From an uncultured Arthrobacter sp. (GTDB lineage Bacteria; Actinomycetota; Actinomycetes; Actinomycetales; Micrococcaceae): 23,422 nucleotides of DNA. Each line of letters opens with the position of its first letter. The first letter of the stretch is position 1. Where the stretch lies: positions 1 to 23,422 of the forward strand of contig CALMVY010000379.1 of the NCBI GenBank assembly GCA_937873245.1. Direction: 5' to 3'. The notes beneath the pieces were generated by a model, which did not search any database, had not been told where the DNA came from, and was given only the letters and a program-made list of their open reading frames with translations. A program made the position numbers and the translations under genes. Of this stretch, positions 14,258 through 23,383 are shown piece after piece.

Positions 14258-16456
14258 GTGAACACAGACATCTTCCAGTCCAGCGCCCTCCCGTCTGGCC
14301 CGTCAGGCGACGGCGTGCCGGTGGCAGAACCCCCGGCGCCGGACAACCGCTCCCTTGAGGAGCGCATCCTCGGCGGCCTCGACGCCGAACAGCGTGAAGT
14401 CGCCAGCACCCTGCAGGGACCCATGTGCGTCCTCGCGGGCGCCGGTACCGGCAAGACCCGGGCCATCACGCACCGGATCGCCTACGGGGTGCACTCCGGC
14501 GTCTACAGCCCGCAGCGGCTCCTGGCGGTCACCTTCACCGCCCGGGCGGCGGCCGAAATGCGCAGCCGCCTCCGCGACCTCGGCGTCGGCAACGTCCAGG
14601 CCCGCACCTTCCACGCGGCCGCGCTGCGCCAACTCCAGTTCTTCTGGCCCCAGGCCGTCGGCGGTGTCCTGCCCAACCTGCTGGACCACAAGGCCCAGAT
14701 GATCGCCGAGGCCGCCCGGCGGCTGCGCCTCAGCACCGACCGCGCCTCAATCCGGGATCTGGCCTCCGAAATCGAATGGGCCAAAGTGTCCATGCTGACA
14801 CCCGCCAACTACCTGGAAAAAGCCCAGGGCCGCGGCACTCCCGGCGGCTTCGACCTGACCGCCGTCGCCCGGGTGTTCCAGTCCTACGAGGACGTCAAAA
14901 CCGACCGGAACGTCATCGACTTCGAGGACGTGTTGCTGATCACGGTGGGCATCCTGCAGGAGGACCCGAAGGTCGCCGCCACCGTCCGCGAACAGTACCG
15001 GCACTTCGTCGTCGACGAGTACCAGGACGTTTCGCCGCTGCAGCAGCGGCTCCTGGAACTGTGGCTGGGCGGCCGTGACGAGCTGTGCGTCGTCGGCGAC
15101 GCAAGCCAGACCATCTATTCGTTCACCGGCGCCTCGCCGAGGCACTTGCTCGGCTTCAAGGCGCAGTACCCCGAGGCCACCGTGGTCAAGCTGATCCGCG
15201 ACTACCGCTCCACGCCGCAGGTGGTGAGACTGGCCAACGAGCTGCTGGGCGGCCGGCGCAGCGGCGGCCCGGCCGCCGACGCAGCCTGGGCCACACCCCT
15301 GCAACTCGTGGCGCAGCGTCCGCCCGGCCCGGTCCCGCAATTCACGGAATGCTCCGACGACGAGGCGGAGGCCGCCACCGTGGCGGTCAAGGTCCGCGAG
15401 CTCCTCGACGCCGGCACCCCGGCCAGCCAGATCGCCGTGCTGTTCCGCACCAACGGGCAGTCGGAGGCCTACGAACAGGCCCTGGCCTCGGCGGGAATCG
15501 GCTACCAGTTGCGCGGCGGGGAACGGTTCTTTGCGCGCAAGGAAGTCCGGGACGCCATTTTGCAGCTGCGGGCGGCCACCCGGGCCGTCGCAGAAACCGC
15601 CAGCCCCGAGCCGCTGGGCCAGCTGGTCCGCGACATTGTCGCCTCGCTGGGTTACACGGACTCCGCCCCGCACAGCGGCGGTGCGCTCCGGGAACGCTGG
15701 GAATCCCTCGCGGCACTCGTGGCGCTGGCCGACGAACTCGTCGTCAGCCGCGGCGCCCAGTTCACCCTCTCGGACTTTGTCAACGAACTCCAGGAACGCT
15801 CCCTCGCCCAGCACGCCCCGACCGTCCAGGGCGTCACCCTCGCCTCGCTGCACGCAGCCAAGGGCCTCGAATGGGACGCCGTGTTCCTCGTCGGCCTCAG
15901 CGAGGGCCTCATGCCGATCTCCTTCGCCGACAGCCCCGAATCGGTGGACGAGGAACGCCGCCTGCTGTACGTCGGGATCACCCGGGCCAGGGAACACCTG
16001 TTCCTGTCCTGGTCCACCGCGCGTACCCCGGGCGGGCGCGCCAACCGGAAGCCCTCGCGCTTCCTCGACGGCCTGCGTCCCGATTCCGTGGCCAGCTCCT
16101 CGGCCCGCGGCAAGGGGCCGGCGCCACGCCGCAAGGCCGCTGTGCCGGCTACCTGCCGGGTCTGCGGGACCATGCTCTCCTCCGGCGCCGAACGCAAGGT
16201 GGGCCGCTGCAGCCAGTGCCCGCCCAGCTACGAGGAGCAGACTTTCGACGCGCTCCGCCAGTGGCGCAAGGACGCAGCCCTCGACGCCGACGTTCCCGCC
16301 TTCGTGGTCTTCACCGACGCCACACTGACCGCCATTGCCGAGGCCCGGCCCGAATCCCTCGAACAGCTCGCCAAGCTGCCCGGGGTGGGACCGTCCAAGC
16401 TGGAGAAATACGGCGAGGCAGTACTGGCTGTGCTGGTCGAAAGCACCACCCTCTGA
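14258..16456 (+). CDS. uvrD2: UvrD2, ATP-dependent 3'-5' DNA helicase with HRDC domain
   Basis: A 732-aa SF1A helicase. Motifs: Walker A GAGTGKT (61-67), FTARAAAEMRSRL, DEYQD (253-257), GDASQTIYSFTGAS, RDYRSTPQVV, LASLHAAKGLEWD and EERRLLYVGITRARE. The motor is followed by a tetracysteine motif, C633-x2-C636-x14-C651-x2-C654, and a C-terminal HRDC domain (about 662-730, with LPGVGPSKLEKYG). Motor + CxxC-14-CxxC + HRDC is the diagnostic architecture of actinobacterial UvrD2, where the Cys motif links motor and HRDC and is needed for unwinding. The GTG start has no clear Shine-Dalgarno, 93 nt after nudC. It overlaps the next gene by 1 nt. Confidence 0.94.
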   Translation: MNTDIFQSSALPSGPSGDGVPVAEPPAPDNRSLEERILGGLDAEQREVASTLQGPMCVLAGAGTGKTRAITHRIAYGVHSGVYSPQRLLAVTFTARAAAEMRSRLRDLGVGNVQARTFHAAALRQLQFFWPQAVGGVLPNLLDHKAQMIAEAARRLRLSTDRASIRDLASEIEWAKVSMLTPANYLEKAQGRGTPGGFDLTAVARVFQSYEDVKTDRNVIDFEDVLLITVGILQEDPKVAATVREQYRHFVVDEYQDVSPLQQRLLELWLGGRDELCVVGDASQTIYSFTGASPRHLLGFKAQYPEATVVKLIRDYRSTPQVVRLANELLGGRRSGGPAADAAWATPLQLVAQRPPGPVPQFTECSDDEAEAATVAVKVRELLDAGTPASQIAVLFRTNGQSEAYEQALASAGIGYQLRGGERFFARKEVRDAILQLRAATRAVAETASPEPLGQLVRDIVASLGYTDSAPHSGGALRERWESLAALVALADELVVSRGAQFTLSDFVNELQERSLAQHAPTVQGVTLASLHAAKGLEWDAVFLVGLSEGLMPISFADSPESVDEERRLLYVGITRAREHLFLSWSTARTPGGRANRKPSRFLDGLRPDSVASSSARGKGPAPRRKAAVPATCRVCGTMLSSGAERKVGRCSQCPPSYEEQTFDALRQWRKDAALDADVPAFVVFTDATLTAIAEARPESLEQLAKLPGVGPSKLEKYGEAVLAVLVESTTL

Positions 16457-17172
16457 TGGCCGCCCGCGGCACCGCGCCTTCCGGTAGACAGGCAGGCAGC
16501 CCGTCAGCACCCGCCGGCACACCGTTGACCATGGCCGACGGCGCCCCGGTCGAGGTGCGGCGCTCCGCCCGCCGGCGCCGGACCGTGGCGGCGTTCTGGG
16601 AGAACGGCACGGCCGTGGTCGCGATTCCGGCGTCGTTCAGCCGCGCCCAGGAACGCGAATGGGTGCACCGGATGCTGGAGAAGCTGCGGCTCCAGGGGGA
16701 GCGGGGGACCCGCGGCGCGGGGCGGCGCCGTCCGCGCAGCGACTCCGCGCTGGCGGCGCACGCGGCCGAGCTCTCCGCCAGGTACTTCGGCGGCCGGGCC
16801 GTTCCGTCCTCGGTCCGCTGGGTGGGCAACCAGAACTCGCGCTGGGGGTCCGCGACGCCGTCGGACGGGACCATCCGGCTTTCCGACAAGCTTCAGCCCA
16901 TGCCGCAGTGGGTCATCGACTATGTGCTCCTGCACGAACTGGCGCACCTGCTGGTGGCCAGCCACAACGCCGCGTTCTGGCGGCTGCTCGAGGCCTACCC
17001 GGACACCGCCCGCGCCAAGGCATTCCTTGAGGGCGTCTCCTTCGCCACGTCCCGGGGCCTCGCACCCGCCGGCGGCGATGATGACGTCGACAGCGTCGAC
17101 AGCGTCGACAGCGCCGACAGCGCCGACAGCGTCGACGGCGTCGACGCTGACACGGAGACCAGGACGGTCTGA
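16456..17172 (+). CDS. YgjP/DUF45-type zinc metallopeptidase
   Basis: A 238-aa protein of the YgjP-like (DUF45, M48-related) family. Zinc site: H160-E161-L-A-H164 in LLHELAHLL, with H170 in SHNAAFW as the likely third ligand; the NQNSRWGSATPSDGTIRLS stretch is typical of the family. Substrate unknown. The ATG overlaps the uvrD2 stop (TGATG), implying coupling. A later ATG (16531, MADGAPVEV) is possible, since the first 25 residues are low-complexity. The C terminus ends in a repetitive Val-Asp-Ser acidic tail. The frame is open far upstream, but that part is antisense-like shadow of uvrD2. Confidence 0.87.
   Translation: MAARGTAPSGRQAGSPSAPAGTPLTMADGAPVEVRRSARRRRTVAAFWENGTAVVAIPASFSRAQEREWVHRMLEKLRLQGERGTRGAGRRRPRSDSALAAHAAELSARYFGGRAVPSSVRWVGNQNSRWGSATPSDGTIRLSDKLQPMPQWVIDYVLLHELAHLLVASHNAAFWRLLEAYPDTARAKAFLEGVSFATSRGLAPAGGDDDVDSVDSVDSADSADSVDGVDADTETRTV
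17086..17145 (+). repeat. 9-bp tandem repeat, about 6.7 copies, in the metallopeptidase tail
   Basis: GTCGACAGC units at 17086, 17095 and 17104, then GCCGACAGC twice, GTCGACGGC, and a partial GTCGAC. They encode (VDS)3(ADS)2VDGVD. Each GTCGAC is a SalI-type palindrome; the unit is frame-neutral. Confidence 0.95.
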
Positions 17173-17259
17173 ACTTTCCTGCGCCGGCAGACCACTCAGG
17201 CTGACCCTGTCCGGCCTGCCCGGGGGTCCGCGAAGACCGGGCGCCGCCGGCACGGAAAA

Positions 17260-17291
17260 GCCCCGGCCGGAACCGAAGTTCCGGCCGGGGC
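17260..17291. terminator. Bidirectional terminator between convergent genes
   Basis: A perfect 14-bp stem (arms 17260-17273 and 17278-17291) with a CGAA tetraloop. On the minus strand TTTT follows immediately (17256-17259), for the DUF2342 gene; on the plus strand TTTT comes 7 nt later (17299-17302), for the metallopeptidase. It lies between the two stop codons. Confidence 0.92.
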
Positions 17292-17304
17292 CAGCCAATT
17301 TTAG

Positions 17305-18777
17305 CTAGGGCTTGGGATCGCCGCCGTCGGTTCCGCCCTCGCCGGGTTCTTCCCCGGGTTCACCGGCGTCGGCTTTCCCTGATTCTCCGCCGCCATCGGT
17401 GTCTTCCCCGGCCGTCCCGGCTTCCTCGGGCTCGTCGAATCCGCCGCTCAGCAGCTTCTGCAGCGCGTCGTCTACCTCGGAATCGCTGGCCTCGGCAAGC
17501 TTCCGGCGTTCGCTGAAACCCTTGGGGTCTTCCAGGTCTTCGGCGGTGGGCAGCAGATCCGGGTGGTGCCAGATCGCGTCGCGGCCGTCGACACCGCGTT
17601 CGTCCTTGAGCAGGGCCCACAGCGCGGCGGCCTCCCGGAGACGGCGCGGCCGCAGCTCGAGCCCCACAAGGGAGGAAAACGCGTGTTCGGCCGGTCCTCC
17701 GGTGGCGCGCCGGCGCCGCACCGTCTCGCGCAGCGCCGCGGCCGAGGGCAGCATTTTCTCGGTGGCGGCCCAGCTCAGTTCATCAACCCAGCCCTCAACA
17801 AGGGCAAGGGCGGTCTCCAGCTTCTCGAGCGCCTGCTCCTGGGCGGGGGTGCGCTGCGGCATAAAGACCCCCTGCGACAGGGCCTCCTGGATGCCCTCCG
17901 GGTTGCCCGGATCCAGTTCGCGGGCGAGTTCCTCGATCTTTGACGTGTCGATGTGGATGCCGCGGGCATACGCTTCGATGGCGCCGAGGAGGTGCCCCCG
18001 CAACCAGGGAACCTGGACGAACAGCCGGGCGTGGGCTGCTTCGCGGACGGCCAGGAACAGCCGGATGTCGTTCTCCGGCAGGCTGAGGCCCTCGCCGAAC
18101 TTGGCCACGTTCGAGGGCAGCAGCGCCATTTCGAGGTCGGCGAGCGGGACGCCGATATCCGTGGAACTGACCACCTCGGCCGACAGTGCGCCGATGGCCT
18201 GGCCCAACTGCATGCCGAAGATCGCCCCGCCCATGTTCTGCAGCATTGACGAGGCGCCGCCCATCATGGACTTCATCTCTTCGGGCATCTGCTCGGTCAT
18301 GGCGTTGGAGAGCGCATTCGCGATGCTGTTGGCCACCGGCTCGGTCAGGCGTTTCCAGGTGCCGAGCGTTTCTTCAACCCACTCGGCGCGGGACCAGGCC
18401 CGGCCGATCAGCCCGGTGGGCGGCAGCCCGGTGACCTGGTCAAGCCACAGTTCGGCCAGCCGCAGGGCCTCATCGACTTCCCGCGACTGCTGCGCCGTAA
18501 CGGACGGGTCGGAGCCGCTGGCGGCCACGCGGCGGGCGTTCTCGTGCGCGAGCTGCCAGTTGACAGGGCCCTCGGAGGAGGCGCTCATCATGGCCTGGAC
18601 CTGCGAGAACATTTGGGCGAGGAGGTTCGGGTCGTCCGGCAGCCCCGCGGCCTTCGCCAGTTCAGCAGGGTCGATATTCCCCATGCCCTGGCCGCCCATC
18701 AGGTTCTTCAGCATTTCTGCCAGCGGATCCTGGGGTTCCCCGTCGCCATTGGACGGATTAAGTGGGTTGGAGGTCAT
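17305..18777 (-). CDS. DUF2342 zinc-dependent metalloprotease-like protein
   Basis: A 490-aa member of the DUF2342 'putative hydrolase' family (Rv3195-like), placed in the zincin-like fold. The segment AVREAAHARLFVQVPWLRGHL carries E246 and H249, the family version of the zinc helix; there is no canonical HExxH, so protease activity is inferred from family, not seen. The N part has a Met/Gly-rich region (AEMLKNLMGGQGMGNID), the middle is helical, and the last 60 residues are acidic and disordered. GGCGGG lies just before the ATG. It is divergent from the PDZ/Lon-like gene, an arrangement also found in mycobacteria. Confidence 0.85.
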   Translation of the reverse strand: MTSNPLNPSNGDGEPQDPLAEMLKNLMGGQGMGNIDPAELAKAAGLPDDPNLLAQMFSQVQAMMSASSEGPVNWQLAHENARRVAASGSDPSVTAQQSREVDEALRLAELWLDQVTGLPPTGLIGRAWSRAEWVEETLGTWKRLTEPVANSIANALSNAMTEQMPEEMKSMMGGASSMLQNMGGAIFGMQLGQAIGALSAEVVSSTDIGVPLADLEMALLPSNVAKFGEGLSLPENDIRLFLAVREAAHARLFVQVPWLRGHLLGAIEAYARGIHIDTSKIEELARELDPGNPEGIQEALSQGVFMPQRTPAQEQALEKLETALALVEGWVDELSWAATEKMLPSAAALRETVRRRRATGGPAEHAFSSLVGLELRPRRLREAAALWALLKDERGVDGRDAIWHHPDLLPTAEDLEDPKGFSERRKLAEASDSEVDDALQKLLSGGFDEPEEAGTAGEDTDGGGESGKADAGEPGEEPGEGGTDGGDPKP

Positions 18778-18899
18778 GATCCCGCCGATCGTCGGTGTGG
18801 CTGCTTCTCTCGTTCACGGTACCCCGCTGCCAGCGGGCTGTCTGCCGAAACCCGGCCACGTTCGCTGTCGGCAAAGAGTCCGGCCAGCAGCCGAGCGCG

Positions 18900-18913
18900 T
18901 AGTGTTAGACACT
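18900..18913 (+). promoter_or_regulatory. Candidate -10 and small palindrome upstream of the PDZ protease
   Basis: TAGTGT (18900-18905) resembles an actinobacterial -10, about 107 nt before the TTG start. It overlaps a perfect inverted repeat AGTGT-TAG-ACACT (18901-18913), which could be a regulator site. The rest of the divergent gap 18778-19011 shows only the ribosome-binding sites of the flanking genes. Confidence 0.3.
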
Positions 18914-19011
18914 GGAACACAGGCAGGCGGCAGCCGCGGCGCAGGCGGCGGACGCGGCGCGCTGACAAGGGGTCGCAGGGTCCCCCGGCGCCGGCACGGA
19001 GAGGTCCTTCA

Positions 19012-20160
19012 TTGACGATTACGCAGGGCGAGCAGCCCGCCAGCGAGCCGGCCGCCGGCCAGTCCCGGGGCCGGCGGGCACTCCTCTCCGGACCACGTTC
19101 CGCGAGGAAGCCGGGCAAGCGCCCATCCGCCATGCTCGTGTCCGGGCTGCTTGCGGTGGCGCTGGGAGTCACCGCCATGAGCCTGCCCGTCCCGTACGTG
19201 GTGGAATCACCCGGCCCGACTTTCAACACCCTGGGCAACGACAACGGCAAACCGGTCATCAGTGTCACCGGCCATGAGACCTTCCCGGCAAAGGGCAACC
19301 TGGACCTCACCACCGTCTACGTCGACGGCGGCCCCAACGGGCCGGTGACTGTCGTAGAGGCCTTCTCGGCCTGGCTCAACGGCGCCAAGGCCGTCTACCC
19401 GGAGGAACTCGTCTTCCCCACCGGGGTGACGAAGGAACAGTCCCAGCAGGAGAGCGCCGTTGCGATGACCACATCGCAGGAGAACGCCGTGGCCTCCGCG
19501 CTCAAGGAACTGGGCATCCCGTTCGAGCAGAAGATGCAGGTCGCCGCTATCCCGGAGGGCTCCGCCTCCGCCGGCAAACTCCAGGAAGGCGACGTACTGG
19601 TATCCGTCAACGGCAAGGCGGCGACCGCGCTGAGCGTCGTCCAGGCCGAACTGGCCGCCGGAAACGGCGCCCCGGCGGATGTCGTCGTCGAGCGTGACGG
19701 CACCAACGTGACGGCCCGCATTACTCCGTCCAAGACCCCGGCCGGGCGGTTCATCCTCGGGGTCATGCTGCAGTACCAGTTCAAATTCCCCTTTGACGTC
19801 AAGATCTCCCTCGAGAAGGTGGGCGGTCCCAGCGCCGGAATGATGTTCGCCTTGGGCATCGTGGACACTGTCACGCCCGGCGACATGACCGGCGGCAAGC
19901 ATGTCGCGGGAACCGGAACCATCACCCCCGACGGAGCCGTAGGCCCGATCGGCGGCATCAGCCAAAAGATGCACGGCGCGCGGTCCGGCGGCGCCACACT
20001 GTTCCTTGCCCCGGCCGCAAACTGCGACGACGTCGTCGGGCACATCCCGGACGGGCTGCAGGTGGTTCGGGTCGAGACCCTGGCCGAAGCACGGAAAGCG
20101 GTCGAACTGGCCGCGTCAGGGGCCGACACATCGGCACTGCCGGTTTGCTCCACCAACTAG
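19012..20160 (+). CDS. Membrane-anchored PDZ / Lon-like serine protease (YlbL-type)
   Basis: A 382-aa S16-family protein. The TTG start at 19012 is set by a strong GGAGAGG at 18998-19004, 7 nt upstream; the open frame before it has no good start. A basic N tail is followed by one membrane helix (about 40-58), the VPYVVESPGPTFNTLG motif of the YlbL/SdrC-like family, a PDZ domain (about 175-240; GKLQEGDVLVSVNG) and a Lon-type protease domain. The catalytic dyad is S274 in GGPSAGMMF and K319 in GGISQKM, both present. The protease faces outside. The Lon AAA+ ATPase is absent, as usual for this family. The physiological substrate is unknown; it precedes UPF0182, as in mycobacteria (Rv3194c-Rv3193c). 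Confidence 0.92.
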   Translation: MTITQGEQPASEPAAGQSRGRRALLSGPRSARKPGKRPSAMLVSGLLAVALGVTAMSLPVPYVVESPGPTFNTLGNDNGKPVISVTGHETFPAKGNLDLTTVYVDGGPNGPVTVVEAFSAWLNGAKAVYPEELVFPTGVTKEQSQQESAVAMTTSQENAVASALKELGIPFEQKMQVAAIPEGSASAGKLQEGDVLVSVNGKAATALSVVQAELAAGNGAPADVVVERDGTNVTARITPSKTPAGRFILGVMLQYQFKFPFDVKISLEKVGGPSAGMMFALGIVDTVTPGDMTGGKHVAGTGTITPDGAVGPIGGISQKMHGARSGGATLFLAPAANCDDVVGHIPDGLQVVRVETLAEARKAVELAASGADTSALPVCSTN

Positions 20161-20184
20161 ACTGGCCCCGGAACTAAGATCCGC

Positions 20185-20229
20185 TGCCACTCGTGGCACA
20201 TATGACGGCTCTGCCGCCCCTCGGGGCGG
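20185..20229 (+). other. Two small stem-loops in the PDZ protease-UPF0182 gap
   Basis: TGCCAC/GTGGCA (20185-20198, 2-nt spacer) and CCGCCC-CTCG-GGGCGG (20214-20229) lie in the 171-nt gap 20161-20331. Stems are only 6 bp without T-runs, so attenuation or partial termination is speculative. GAGG at 20320-20323 is the downstream ribosome-binding site. Confidence 0.3.
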
Positions 20230-20331
20230 TGCCGGCGGTACATACGGTGCGGCAACCCTGGGCTGCTGCTTCGAAGCACCGCACTGATAACTAAAAACCA
20301 GTAACTGACGACCAGCTATGAGGTACCGAGT

Positions 20332-23300
20332 TTGTCCCGTCCCGCCAGCACTGTCCCGCCCGGAAGACCCCAGCAACGACGAGGCGCACTGACGCCGACG
20401 TTGATTGTCGTGGCCTTGATCGTGGTCGGCTTCATCTTCTTCGCCAATGTCTGGACGGACGTCCTCTGGTACCAGCAGTTGGGCTTCTTCGAAGTCTTCC
20501 TGACCGAGAACCTGGCACGCATCGCCATCTTCCTGGCCGGCTTCGCCATCATGTTCTCCGCCGTGTTCTTCGCCATCAGGATCGCCTACCACGCGCGCCC
20601 GGTGTACGCGCCGGACTCGGACATCCGGGACAACCTGAACCGCTACCAGGTCCAGCTGGAACCGGTCCGCCGCGTCGTCATGATCGGCCTGCCCATCCTC
20701 TTCGGGCTGTTCGCCGGAAGCGCCGCCGCCAGCCAGTGGCAGAGGGTGCTGCTGTTCCTGAACCAGGAACCCTTCAACCAGAACGATCCACTGTTCGGGC
20801 TCGACATCAGCTTCTACCTGATGACCCTGCCGTTCCTGGGCTTCGTCACCGGTTTCCTGATCAGCGTCACCATCGTCGCCGGCATCGCCGGCATCCTGAC
20901 GCACTACCTCTACGGCAGCATCCGGATCATGGAACGCGGCATCTTCACGAGCCGCGCGGCGCAGATCCATCTCGCCGTCACCGGTGCGGCCTTCCTGCTG
21001 CTGCTGGGCGCCAACTTCTGGCTGGACCGCTACGCCTCCGTCCAGAACAGTGGCGGCCGCTGGGCCGGTGCGTTGTACACGGACGTCAACGCCGTCATTC
21101 CCACCAAATCCATCCTGGCCGTGGCCGCGGTCCTCGTCGCCGTGCTGTTTATCGTGGCCGCCGTGATCGGCAAGTGGCGGCTGCCCGTCATCGGCACCGC
21201 GATGCTCGTCATCACGTCCATCCTGGCTGGCGGCGTCTACCCTTGGGTGATCCAGCAGTTTCAGGTCCGCCCCTCGGAGCAGACGCTCGAGAAGCAATAC
21301 ATCGAGCGGAACATCAACATGACCCGCTCGGCCTACGGCCTGGATAAGATCCAGGAGACGGTCTACAACGCCACCACCAACGCCACGACGGGCGCCTTGG
21401 CTCCTGATGCGCAGACCACAGCCAACATCCGGCTTCTGGACCCCAACCTGATCTCGGACGCGTTCTCCCAGCTCGAGCAGTACCGCCCCTACTACCAGTT
21501 CCCGAGCGCCCTGAACGTGGACCGCTACGAGATTGACGGGAAGATCCAGGACACCGTCATTGCGGTGCGGGAGCTCAACCCGGACGGCCTGAGCGCCAAC
21601 CAGCAGTCCTGGCTGAACCGGCATGTTGTCTACACCCACGGGTACGGCGTCGTCGCCGCCAAGGGCAACAAGTTCACCGTTGACGGCAAGCCGGAATTCC
21701 TGCAGTCCGGCATCCCGTCCAGCGGCGTTCTCGGCGATGATTCGACCTACCAGCCGCGGATCTACTTCGGTGAAGACTCGCCTGACTACTCGATTGTCGG
21801 GGCCCCCGACGGCGCCCCGAACCGCGAGCAGGACCGGCCGGCCGCCAAGGAAGGCGGCGGCGAAACGCAATACACCTTCACCGGCGACGGCGGCCCGAAC
21901 GTGGGCGGCTTCTTCAACAAGGTCCTCTACGCGATCAAGTTCCAGTCCTCGGACCTTTTGCTCTCTGACGGTGTGAACGCCGAATCCCAGATTCTCTACG
22001 ACCGCAATCCCCGTGAACGTGTCGAAAAGGTTGCTCCCTACCTCACCGTGGACGGCAACGCCTACCCCGCCGTCGTCGACGGCAGGGTGAAATGGATCGT
22101 GGACGGCTACACCACCAGCCAGTACTACCCGTACTCGCAGCAGGAGCAGCTCTCTGAGGCCACCGCCGACTCGCAGACGACTGCGGGGCGGACGGCTTCC
22201 CTGCCGAACACCTCCGTCAACTACATCCGCAACTCGGTCAAGGCCACTGTGGACGCCTACGACGGAAAAGTGACCCTCTACGCCTGGGACGACCAGGACC
22301 CGGTGCTGAAGGCGTGGCAGAACATTTTCCCGTCCTCGCTGAAGCCTTACTCGGAGATGTCCGGGGCGCTCATGAGCCACGTGCGCTACCCGGAGGACCT
22401 GTTTAAGGTCCAGCGGGAACTCTTGGGCCGCTACCACGTCACCCAGGCGGACAACTTCTACACGAACAACGACGCCTGGAGCGTGCCGAACGATCCGACC
22501 GTCCAGGACGACGTCAAGCAGCCCCCGTACTACATGTCCCTGAAAATGCCTGACCAGGATAAGCCCGCGTTCCAGCTCACCTCTTCCTTCATCCCGCAGG
22601 TGGTCAACGGAAACGCCCGCAACGTGCTCTACGGCTTCCTGGCCGCGGACTCCGATGCCGGCAAGGAGAAGGGTGTGAAGGCGCAAAGCTACGGCCAGCT
22701 CAGGCTCCTGCAGATCCCGCCGGAGACCAATGTCCCCGGCCCAGGCCAGGCGCAGAACAAATTCAACTCGGACCCCACGGTCTCGCAGGCGCTGAACCTG
22801 CTGCGCCAGGGTGCGTCGGCGGTGCTCAACGGCAACCTGCTGACGCTCCCGGTCGGCGGCGGCATGGCATACGTCCAGCCTGTCTACCTGCGCTCAACGG
22901 GTGAGACCTCGTACCCCACGCTTCAGCGCGTTCTCGTGGCGTTTGGTGACAAAATCGGTTTCGCGCCGACCCTTGACGAAGCGCTGAACCAGTTGTTCGG
23001 CGGTGCGTCCGGAGCCAGCGCCGGCGACTCGGCCAACAACGGGCAGACACCCGCCACACCCACGCCGGGCGGCACCCCCTCCGCTCCGGGCAGCACGGAC
23101 GCCAAGGCAGAGCTGAAGGCGGCACTGGAGGACGCGAACGCCGCTATCAGGGCCGGCCAGGAGGCCCTCGCCAGGGGCGACTTCGCCGCCTACGGCGAGG
23201 AGCAGAAGAAGCTCTCGGCGGCCCTGCAGCGGGCCATCGACGCCGAAGCCAAGATCGCGGCGGCTGCACCGGCTCCCGCGCCGGCGGCCACTCCGGCGCC

Positions 23301-23349
23301 GGATGCCACCACTCCGGCGCCCACGCCGGCCCCGACGCCGAGCAGCTGA
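20332..23349 (+). CDS. UPF0182 family multipass membrane protein
   Basis: A 1005-aa protein of the UPF0182 (Rv3193c-like) family, function unknown. TTG start with GAGG 8 nt upstream. About seven membrane helices lie in the first 310 residues (near 20-40, 63-86, 112-133, 163-198, 213-233, 262-282, 288-308), followed by a large extracytoplasmic domain (about 310-880) with many family-conserved Tyr/Asn stretches such as YRPYYQFP and PYYMSLKMP. The last 130 residues are a Ser/Gly/Pro linker, a charged helical segment, and a Pro/Ala/Thr tail rich in TPAPTP. The TPAPTP tail is disordered and probably variable. It follows the PDZ protease by 171 nt, likely co-expressed. Confidence 0.9.
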   Translation: MSRPASTVPPGRPQQRRGALTPTLIVVALIVVGFIFFANVWTDVLWYQQLGFFEVFLTENLARIAIFLAGFAIMFSAVFFAIRIAYHARPVYAPDSDIRDNLNRYQVQLEPVRRVVMIGLPILFGLFAGSAAASQWQRVLLFLNQEPFNQNDPLFGLDISFYLMTLPFLGFVTGFLISVTIVAGIAGILTHYLYGSIRIMERGIFTSRAAQIHLAVTGAAFLLLLGANFWLDRYASVQNSGGRWAGALYTDVNAVIPTKSILAVAAVLVAVLFIVAAVIGKWRLPVIGTAMLVITSILAGGVYPWVIQQFQVRPSEQTLEKQYIERNINMTRSAYGLDKIQETVYNATTNATTGALAPDAQTTANIRLLDPNLISDAFSQLEQYRPYYQFPSALNVDRYEIDGKIQDTVIAVRELNPDGLSANQQSWLNRHVVYTHGYGVVAAKGNKFTVDGKPEFLQSGIPSSGVLGDDSTYQPRIYFGEDSPDYSIVGAPDGAPNREQDRPAAKEGGGETQYTFTGDGGPNVGGFFNKVLYAIKFQSSDLLLSDGVNAESQILYDRNPRERVEKVAPYLTVDGNAYPAVVDGRVKWIVDGYTTSQYYPYSQQEQLSEATADSQTTAGRTASLPNTSVNYIRNSVKATVDAYDGKVTLYAWDDQDPVLKAWQNIFPSSLKPYSEMSGALMSHVRYPEDLFKVQRELLGRYHVTQADNFYTNNDAWSVPNDPTVQDDVKQPPYYMSLKMPDQDKPAFQLTSSFIPQVVNGNARNVLYGFLAADSDAGKEKGVKAQSYGQLRLLQIPPETNVPGPGQAQNKFNSDPTVSQALNLLRQGASAVLNGNLLTLPVGGGMAYVQPVYLRSTGETSYPTLQRVLVAFGDKIGFAPTLDEALNQLFGGASGASAGDSANNGQTPATPTPGGTPSAPGSTDAKAELKAALEDANAAIRAGQEALARGDFAAYGEEQKKLSAALQRAIDAEAKIAAAAPAPAPAATPAPDATTPAPTPAPTPSS

Positions 23350-23383
23350 TCAACGGCTGCACGTCTGGCTGAAGCACGGTTGA

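Noticed and set aside
15085..16455. Long 5' extension of the metallopeptidase frame through uvrD2
   Set aside because: The extension is Arg/Pro-rich shadow sequence in another frame of uvrD2; family homology begins only after 16456, where an ATG overlaps the uvrD2 stop.
14747..16522. 591-aa open frame on the minus strand opposite uvrD2
   Set aside because: Antisense to uvrD2, with no recognisable motif and no promoter or ribosome-binding site.
20116..22686. 856-aa open frame on the minus strand opposite UPF0182
   Set aside because: It is antisense to a clear multipass membrane protein family and its translation is a low-complexity mix of R, G, D, V and H typical of GC-rich antisense frames; no domain is recognisable.
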